From Lachnospiraceae bacterium GAM79 (lineage in GTDB: Bacteria; Bacillota; Clostridia; Lachnospirales; Lachnospiraceae): a stretch of DNA of 64,000 bases. Position 1 is the stretch's first letter. Every line of letters begins with the position of its first letter. Made by a program: the position numbers and the translations under genes. The DNA lies in contig AP018536.1 of assembly GCA_003584705.1 (NCBI GenBank), positions 496,001-560,000 on the forward strand. Direction: 5' to 3'. Below, in pieces: positions 57,784 to 64,000 of the stretch. The notes beneath the pieces are model-generated. The model ran no database searches. It had not been told where the DNA came from and worked only from the letters and a program-made list of their open reading frames with translations.

Positions 57784-58875
57784 ATGAAGATTGGTATTAT
57801 GGGCTGCGGAGTGATCAGTAAACAGTATATTCAGGACATTCAGAGATTATACCGGGAACTGGAAATCTGTATGGTTGCGGATGTTCACTCAGATGTAGCA
57901 GAAAGGACTGCCCAACAGTATAATATTCTACGGTGGGGAACTCCGGATGAATTGTTGAACGATACAGAGACGGAGCTTATTATAAATCTGACACCGCCCA
58001 AGATGCATACAGAAGTAAATCGTAAAATACTGTTGGCAGGTAAACATGTATATTGTGAGAAACCGTTTGCTTTGACATTGGAAGAAGCACGGGAAATACA
58101 AGAACTGGCAAGAAAAAAAGGTTTGGCAGTGGGATGCGCACCGGATACCTTTTTGGGTAGTTCACTCAGTACTTGCAAGAAATTAATCAATGATGGGTGG
58201 ATTGGAAAACCCTTATATGTAAATGCCAATATGATGAGTGCAGGAGTGGAAACATGGCATCCAAGACCTGAAGCATTTTATGAAGAAGGTGGAGGACCCT
58301 TATATGATATGGCACCATACTATTTATCTGCGTTAGTAAAACTTTTTGGATCTGTCAGGAAAGTGTACGCAAATGCGAAGAAAGGATTTGCTGAAAGAAC
58401 AGTGTATACCAGTGAACGGTTTGGTTGCAAAATTCCGGTAGAAACACCTACTCATTTCGCAGTGATTGCTGATTTAAAAAATGGGATGCTTGCTAATATG
58501 AACTTTAGTTTTGATATTTCCAAAAGTACCATGCCGCACATGGAGATATATGGGACAGATGGAACCTTAGAAGCACCGGATCCTAATATGACCGGAGGGG
58601 TTCCGAAGGTATATCGAAGGGAACAAATGCTTGCAGAATGCTTTGGCGGACAGGATCAAAATGACGGAGGCTTTTGCACACTTCCCGAATTATATCAGGA
58701 TGTGGGCAATTTCGTACGAGGAGCAGGTGTGGTAGATCTTGTTCATAAATTAGATAATAATGAGAAAGAGGATGCACAGCTGGCAGTTCATGTTGTGGAT
58801 ATTATTACAAGCATTATTAAATCTGCAGAAACAGGACTACCTCAAGTGTTAGAGACGGAATATGAAGAAAGGTAA
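57784..58875 (+). CDS. Gfo/Idh/MocA-family oxidoreductase
   Basis: A 363-residue NAD(P)-dependent sugar or polyol dehydrogenase. The Rossmann motif IGIMGCGVISKQYIQDI is at the N-terminus, and the family's Glu-Lys-Pro motif is in GKHVYCEKPFALTLEEA near residue 90. The C-terminal domain has GGGPLYDMAPYYLSAL and TPTHFAVIADLKNGMLANMN. Such enzymes oxidise sugars at C1-C3 or the ring hydroxyls of glycosides and inositols. It is followed 6 bp later by a TIM-barrel isomerase, a common pairing in oxidative sugar catabolism. Confidence 0.88.
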   Translation: MKIGIMGCGVISKQYIQDIQRLYRELEICMVADVHSDVAERTAQQYNILRWGTPDELLNDTETELIINLTPPKMHTEVNRKILLAGKHVYCEKPFALTLEEAREIQELARKKGLAVGCAPDTFLGSSLSTCKKLINDGWIGKPLYVNANMMSAGVETWHPRPEAFYEEGGGPLYDMAPYYLSALVKLFGSVRKVYANAKKGFAERTVYTSERFGCKIPVETPTHFAVIADLKNGMLANMNFSFDISKSTMPHMEIYGTDGTLEAPDPNMTGGVPKVYRREQMLAECFGGQDQNDGGFCTLPELYQDVGNFVRGAGVVDLVHKLDNNEKEDAQLAVHVVDIITSIIKSAETGLPQVLETEYEER

Positions 58876-58881
58876 TGAGTT

Positions 58882-59718
58882 ATGAGATTGGGGATCTCCA
58901 CTGCATTGAAACATACAACACCTAAAGAATGGGCAGAAAAAATGGAACTGTTGGGATGCAAAGCTGTCGTTTTTCCTGTTGACTGTACTGCATCAGATCT
59001 ATTAGTTGCAGATTACATGAATGAAGCAAAAAAACATGATCTGTTGATCGCAGAGGTGGGAATCTGGAAAAATGTTTTTGCTGTCAATCCAAAAGAAAGA
59101 GAAGAAGCTCGGGAATATGCACGAAGGCAGCTAAGGCTTGCAGATGAAATCGGTGCGGTCTGCTGTGTCAACGTTGCTGGAACCTTTGGCGGACCGATTT
59201 GGGATGGAGGATATCCTGAAAACTTTTCTACGGAAGCATGGAGTGAACTGGTCAGTTATACAAAAAAACTGATTGATGAGGTACGACCTCATCGGGTCAA
59301 ATATAGTATTGAACCCATGCCATGGATGTATCCAACCGGCCCGGATGAGTATTTAAGATTAGAGAAGGATATAAATAGAGAAGAATTTGGGATTCATTTT
59401 GATTTTGTCAATATGATTAATTCCCCACAGCGATATTTTCACATCAATGAATTTATGCAAGAGTGTTTTGACAAGATTGGGGATCGAATATTGAGTTGTC
59501 ACCTAAAGGATATAAGACTTAAAAGAGAATTGACTTTTCAATTGGAAGAAACCAACTGTGGAAATGGCATATTGGATATTGAACAATTAATTCAACATCT
59601 TCAGAACTATAATCACGATATGCCAGTAATTATTGAACATCTAGACACAGACGAAGAGTACTTAAAAAGTCTAACCTATGTGAAGAAACGATTACAAGAT
59701 GCAAATGTAGTGTTTTAG
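58882..59718 (+). CDS. Sugar phosphate isomerase/epimerase-type TIM-barrel protein
   Basis: A 278-residue AP-endonuclease-2-like TIM barrel. Probable metal ligands are the Glu in VKYSIEPMPWMYPTGPDEYL, the Asp in GIHFDFVNMINSP, the His in LSCHLKDIRLKREL and the Glu in MPVIIEHLDTDEEYL. This set marks the isomerase/epimerase family, but substrates vary widely (keto sugars, inosose, 3-keto-glycosides). Its position after a Gfo/Idh/MocA enzyme suggests that it acts on the keto product. Confidence 0.85.
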   Translation: MRLGISTALKHTTPKEWAEKMELLGCKAVVFPVDCTASDLLVADYMNEAKKHDLLIAEVGIWKNVFAVNPKEREEAREYARRQLRLADEIGAVCCVNVAGTFGGPIWDGGYPENFSTEAWSELVSYTKKLIDEVRPHRVKYSIEPMPWMYPTGPDEYLRLEKDINREEFGIHFDFVNMINSPQRYFHINEFMQECFDKIGDRILSCHLKDIRLKRELTFQLEETNCGNGILDIEQLIQHLQNYNHDMPVIIEHLDTDEEYLKSLTYVKKRLQDANVVF

Positions 59719-59728
59719 GAGGATAAAA

Positions 59729-60403
59729 ATGAAGATTGTGATTGTCGGAGCCGGGAGAGGTCTGGGACATGTATTGGCACAAATGTTGGCGGAAAAAGGT
59801 CATACTGTTGTCGCAGGGCTTAGAAGATTGGATGACACTATCTCTGAAAGAGAGAATCTAATTTATCTGCAGATGGATGCTACAGATGAAGGACAGATAA
59901 GGGATGCAGTACAATGGACAAAGCATCATGTGGGGGAAATAGATGCGGTTGTATACGTAGCAGGTATTTTACTTCAATCTGATCGCACAGAGACTCTGCT
60001 GACAGAAAGCTTAGATGATATTCGGAAACAGATAGAAGTAAATGCGCTTGGATTGATCACGGTATTTAGAGATTTTTTACCTGTTATCAAAAAGTCAGGA
60101 TTGTTTATTGGAGTAACATCAGAAGGAGGCAGCTTTGCGAATGAAGGTAGCTTGTTCCCGGCATATGGGGTTTCTAAGACAACTGCCAATAAAATCATTC
60201 AGACATTGCGGGTGACAGTTGGCGAAAGCATAAATGTATATGCCGTGCACCCTGGGAGAATGAATACAGATATGGGAAGAACTACAGCACAGATAGAACC
60301 TGAAGAAGCTGCTATCGGATTTTGCAATATTCTTGAAGGAACAACGCATATAGAAAAGGATCAATGGTTTATTGATTATCGTGGTAATGCAATGCCTTTA
60401 TAA
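59729..60403 (+). CDS. Short-chain dehydrogenase/reductase
   Basis: A 224-residue SDR. The cofactor loop is IVGAGRGLGHVLAQMLAEKG. The catalytic residues are present: Ser in IGVTSEGGSFANEG and Tyr/Lys in AYGVSKTTANKIIQ. It ends soon after HPGRMNTDMGRTTAQIEPEE. TTTTAGGAGG precedes the ATG. It may reduce or oxidise an intermediate of the same pathway; the substrate is unknown. Confidence 0.87.
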   Translation: MKIVIVGAGRGLGHVLAQMLAEKGHTVVAGLRRLDDTISERENLIYLQMDATDEGQIRDAVQWTKHHVGEIDAVVYVAGILLQSDRTETLLTESLDDIRKQIEVNALGLITVFRDFLPVIKKSGLFIGVTSEGGSFANEGSLFPAYGVSKTTANKIIQTLRVTVGESINVYAVHPGRMNTDMGRTTAQIEPEEAAIGFCNILEGTTHIEKDQWFIDYRGNAMPL

Positions 60404-60433
60404 ATGGATGACAATATACGAGGAGGAAAGAAT

Positions 60434-60937
60434 ATGTCAATTGGAACAAAAAAGCTTGTACACATCGCATTTGTGGTGAGGGATCTTGACAAGGTAGTAG
60501 ATGCTTGGACAAAAATACTTGGTATTGAAAGACCAAGAATATGGAATATACCGGGACCTGATGTTGCTCCGGTATTAACGAATGGACATCCGGAGATTTA
60601 TACAAATTGCAGAATTAGTGTAATTCAATTGGAAAATGTTACTTTGGAGCTTACTCAGCCAGGAGATGAACCCAGCCCATGGAAGACATTCTTGGAAAAG
60701 CATGGGGAGGGAATGATGCATATGGCATTCCTGACTCCGGATGAGGAAGAGGCGTTCCGCACAATCAAGGAAGCATGCGGAACAGATGGATATTATCATA
60801 TAGGTTATTATCCCGATCAGAGTTATTCATTTGTTGACACTTTTGACAGCTTAAAAACAGAGCTGAATATTAAGGTGGACAGAGACAACAGTGAAGTAAT
60901 GAATAAAATTCGGGCCCAAATAACAAAAAACAATTAA
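60434..60937 (+). CDS. VOC-family (glyoxalase-like) protein 1
   Basis: A 167-residue two-module VOC metalloenzyme-type protein. Putative metal ligands are His in KLVHIAFVVRDLDKVVDAWT, Glu in NVTLELTQPGDEPSPWKTFL, His in GEGMMHMAFLT and Glu in the C-terminal SLKTELNIK. The pattern resembles methylmalonyl-CoA epimerase and related members that act on enolisable carbonyl compounds. The start at ATG 60434 is set by GAGGAGGAAAG. It is paralogous to the following gene. Confidence 0.82.
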   Translation: MSIGTKKLVHIAFVVRDLDKVVDAWTKILGIERPRIWNIPGPDVAPVLTNGHPEIYTNCRISVIQLENVTLELTQPGDEPSPWKTFLEKHGEGMMHMAFLTPDEEEAFRTIKEACGTDGYYHIGYYPDQSYSFVDTFDSLKTELNIKVDRDNSEVMNKIRAQITKNN

Positions 60938-60953
60938 GGAGGATAAGCTAGAA

Positions 60954-61430
60954 ATGGATGTTAAGAAAATTGTCAGTCAGTCTAAATTTGCACAAGTAGG
61001 ATTTGTGGTAAACGATATTGAGAAAGCAAAAAAGCAGTTTGCTTTGTTGTTTGGATGTGAAATACCCCCTACATGTGATTGCGGCACATTTGATGTGACA
61101 CAGACACAGATTTATGGGAAACCGGCACCGGATGCGGCATGCGTCATGGCATTTTTTGATATGACCCCTGGTGTTCAGCTGGAATTGATTCAGCCCAATG
61201 AAGAACCTTCTGTATGGAGGGATTACCTTAATACCTATGGAGAAGGAATCCATCACATTGCATTCCAAGTGGATGATGCAGACGAAGTAGCTAAACGTTT
61301 GCAGGAGGAGATGGGTGCTACCTTTGAGCAGGAGGGCAATTACGGTGATGGAAGCGGAAAATATATTTATTTACTCTGCGAAGAAACGTTAAAATGTAGA
61401 TTGGAATTATTACAGAGTTTTAATAAGTAA
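60954..61430 (+). CDS. VOC-family (glyoxalase-like) protein 2
   Basis: A 158-residue paralogue of the preceding VOC protein. VQLELIQPNEEPSVWRDYLN and GEGIHHIAFQVDDADEVAKR align with the first, and the end is CRLELLQSF. Its first ligand position is Gln (FAQVGFVVNDIEKAK), where the partner has His. AAGGAGG precedes the ATG. The pair may form a heteromer or act in sequence. It is the last gene of the operon. Confidence 0.82.
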   Translation: MDVKKIVSQSKFAQVGFVVNDIEKAKKQFALLFGCEIPPTCDCGTFDVTQTQIYGKPAPDAACVMAFFDMTPGVQLELIQPNEEPSVWRDYLNTYGEGIHHIAFQVDDADEVAKRLQEEMGATFEQEGNYGDGSGKYIYLLCEETLKCRLELLQSFNK

Positions 61431-61490
61431 TCAATTAGTTTGTTTTGTCCCTATTAATGAGTGTTTGTTAAGTATTGTTGTGTATGTGAG

Positions 61491-61530
61491 ATCTTGTGCA
61501 GTGTCATTTCTGCACAAGATTTTGCTTTTT
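61491..61530 (+). terminator. Terminator of the oxidoreductase/VOC operon
   Basis: The stem atcttgtgcag / ctgcacaagat (11 bp perfect) is followed by tttgcttttt. It lies 60 bp after the last stop. Confidence 0.92.
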
Positions 61531-61692
61531 AAATGTATTTATGGAATTATGAATAAAACAGGTAGTCTCGAAAAATTCAATGTAGGTTCACTGAAATTGC
61601 GGATTTTACATATATGATGTATGATTATTAACAGAACATAAAAGATACATTTAAAGGAGTGAGTTTGTAAAATAAGAATTGCAAAAGTGAGA

Positions 61693-61738
61693 AGAGGATA
61701 CCACAAATCATTGTTTTGATGATTCGGTGGTATCCTCT
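61693..61738. terminator. Terminator of the third AraC gene
   Basis: The stem agaggataccac / gtggtatcctct is extended by aatca/tgatt, with loop ttgttttga. It lies just past the minus-strand AraC stop. The 61531-61692 stretch before it holds no gene I can support. Confidence 0.8.
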
Positions 61739-61747
61739 TTGTGGATT

Positions 61748-62611
61748 TCAGAATTTGTTTCTCAGCTTTCGGTATTCTCTCGGTGAATATCCTTTCAGCT
61801 TGTGAAAAAGCCGACTGAAATATAGCTGGTTATCATATCCGACGATTTTAGAGATTTCATTGATGGAATAGGTTGTTGCATCAAGTAGCATCTGAGCATT
61901 GTTGATCCGGGTTTCTACGATGAATTGCATTGGTGTGGAACCGGTGTATTTTTTGAAATTCCGGATAAACCAGCTGACACTCATTCCTCGTGAGGCTGCG
62001 TAATCCTCTATGTTGATGTTCTGATTATAATTTTCGCTGAAATAGGTCACTGCAGTGTTCATTTCCTGATCCAGGTATTCGCTTTTCAGAATATGTTCCC
62101 GTGTCAGTTCTCGGTGGAAATTGATTAGCAGATGACGAAGCAGAAGAACAAGCATTTCCTCATAGTCGTTTTGACAGTGTTGAAGCTCTATGATAATACT
62201 CTTGAAAATCCGTTCATATTCCATAGATGTGCCGATTTGGAAAACTCGTTCTTTATCCGGAAATCCATACTGACGCAAGATATTTTTTACATTGCTACCT
62301 GTAAAATGAATCCAGTATACTTCTGTCTTATCTTCTCCATAATATTCATATTTCTGAAGTTCCTTCGGTCTGTACAGCACAATATTACCGGCGGGAACAA
62401 TCGTTTCGTTATCTACATTGTCAAAATGAAAATGCCCACAACCAGCAGTGATATAGATGATCTGATAATCCAGGCGTCCCTTTGGACGGTAGGTTGGCAA
62501 TTTTGGATAGCTGGAAAGGCGATAAGTGCCACAGCTTCCTACAATCAGTGGACGACTTTTGTTTTTGAAATCCATGTGGGAGTGATTCAGATAACCAGTA
62601 TTCATATACAT
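61748..62611 (-). CDS. AraC-family regulator next to GH2 beta-galactosidase
   Basis: A 287-residue AraC protein. The sensor domain (LDYQIIYITAGCGHFHFDNV, PAGNIVLYRPKELQKYEYYG, VYWIHFTGSN) is very like that of the regulator at 40267-41148. The DNA-binding half has NIEDYAASRGMSVSWFIRNF and INEISKIVGYDNQLYFSRLF. It is divergent from the GH2 gene at 62813. Shared sensor sequence suggests the two regulators detect related galactosides. Confidence 0.88.
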   Translation of the reverse strand: MYMNTGYLNHSHMDFKNKSRPLIVGSCGTYRLSSYPKLPTYRPKGRLDYQIIYITAGCGHFHFDNVDNETIVPAGNIVLYRPKELQKYEYYGEDKTEVYWIHFTGSNVKNILRQYGFPDKERVFQIGTSMEYERIFKSIIIELQHCQNDYEEMLVLLLRHLLINFHRELTREHILKSEYLDQEMNTAVTYFSENYNQNINIEDYAASRGMSVSWFIRNFKKYTGSTPMQFIVETRINNAQMLLDATTYSINEISKIVGYDNQLYFSRLFHKLKGYSPREYRKLRNKF

Positions 62612-62767
62612 AGAGCAGCACCTCTTTTCACACTTTTTATTATTGTATCATTTAGTGCATATTTTATCCAATCAAATTCATAGACATATTTTGCAGAATA
62701 AGATAAGCTATATATAACATAACAAAGGAATGCAAGCATATAAGTAAAGTATTAAGGTTTATTTTAA

Positions 62768-64000
<1,233 letters not shown>

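Noticed and set aside
61531..61692. AAAGGAGTGAG at about 61656 as a start of a small gene
   Set aside because: No start codon with an open frame follows; the next in-frame codons reach a stop at once.

Overview
The window is chromosomal DNA from an anaerobic, low-GC Gram-positive gut bacterium. I place it in Clostridia, most probably Lachnospiraceae, from gene content (FabK-type fatty acid synthesis, GH94 cellobiose phosphorylase, fused AccD-AccA, LysM/DUF5711/CvpA string) and a clostridial cluster XIVa-like 16S rRNA. The genus was not determined. The left half is moderately GC-rich housekeeping DNA. From about 37.6 kb onward it becomes clearly more AT-rich accessory DNA.

Layout. 1-8 kb is a cellobiose/cellodextrin module: a GH94 phosphorylase on the minus strand, divergent from a LacI regulator that is followed by a sugar ABC importer. 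Both divergent promoters carry the same operator-like motif. 8-8.7 kb has two small proteins, leader hairpins and tRNA-Ser(CGA). 8.8-18.6 kb is a type II fatty acid synthesis operon (acpP-fabK-fabD-fabG-fabF-fabZ-accDA-FabK-like-fabH-fabT). It has one strong promoter carrying a FabT-type palindrome and lacks accB and accC. 18.6-22.7 kb is a large GLUG-repeat surface protein. 22.9-31.1 kb holds pfk, dnaX, ebfC, recR, galM, a LysM membrane protein, a DUF5711 protein and a CvpA-like protein. 31.1-37.1 kb is an rRNA operon with three tandem promoters in the unusual order 16S-5S-23S, followed by tRNA-Asn, tRNA-Glu and tRNA-Cys.

37.1-40.2 kb is a patch of plasmid or mobile-element debris behind the rRNA operon. 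It contains a strongly structured RNA candidate with its own promoter and terminator, a RelB-like antitoxin fragment, a DUF2971 protein, a frameshifted and deleted ParM-like actin, and a ParB-like protein fused tail-to-tail with the ParM remnant. 40.3-51.6 kb is an AraC-controlled galactoside operon. It encodes a cytoplasmic formylglycine-type sulfatase, an ABC importer, a pair of CHR (chromate/sulfate-type) transporters, a deleted sulfatase-maturase remnant, a two-subunit LacL/LacM beta-galactosidase and a hydroxypyruvate-isomerase-like protein. I propose that this operon imports an intact sulfated galactoside, removes sulfate inside the cell and exports the sulfate through the CHR pair. An IS1182-type element (51.6-53.2 kb) sits in the operon's terminator and has duplicated the whole terminator hairpin.

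53.2-61.5 kb is a second AraC-controlled operon: an ABC importer, a Gfo/Idh/MocA oxidoreductase, a TIM-barrel isomerase, an SDR and two VOC proteins. This looks like an oxidative glycoside or polyol route of unknown substrate. 61.7-64 kb has a third AraC regulator, divergent from a GH2 beta-galactosidase cut by the window end. None of the three ABC importers carries its own ATPase gene, so a shared MsmK/UgpC-type ATPase elsewhere is implied.
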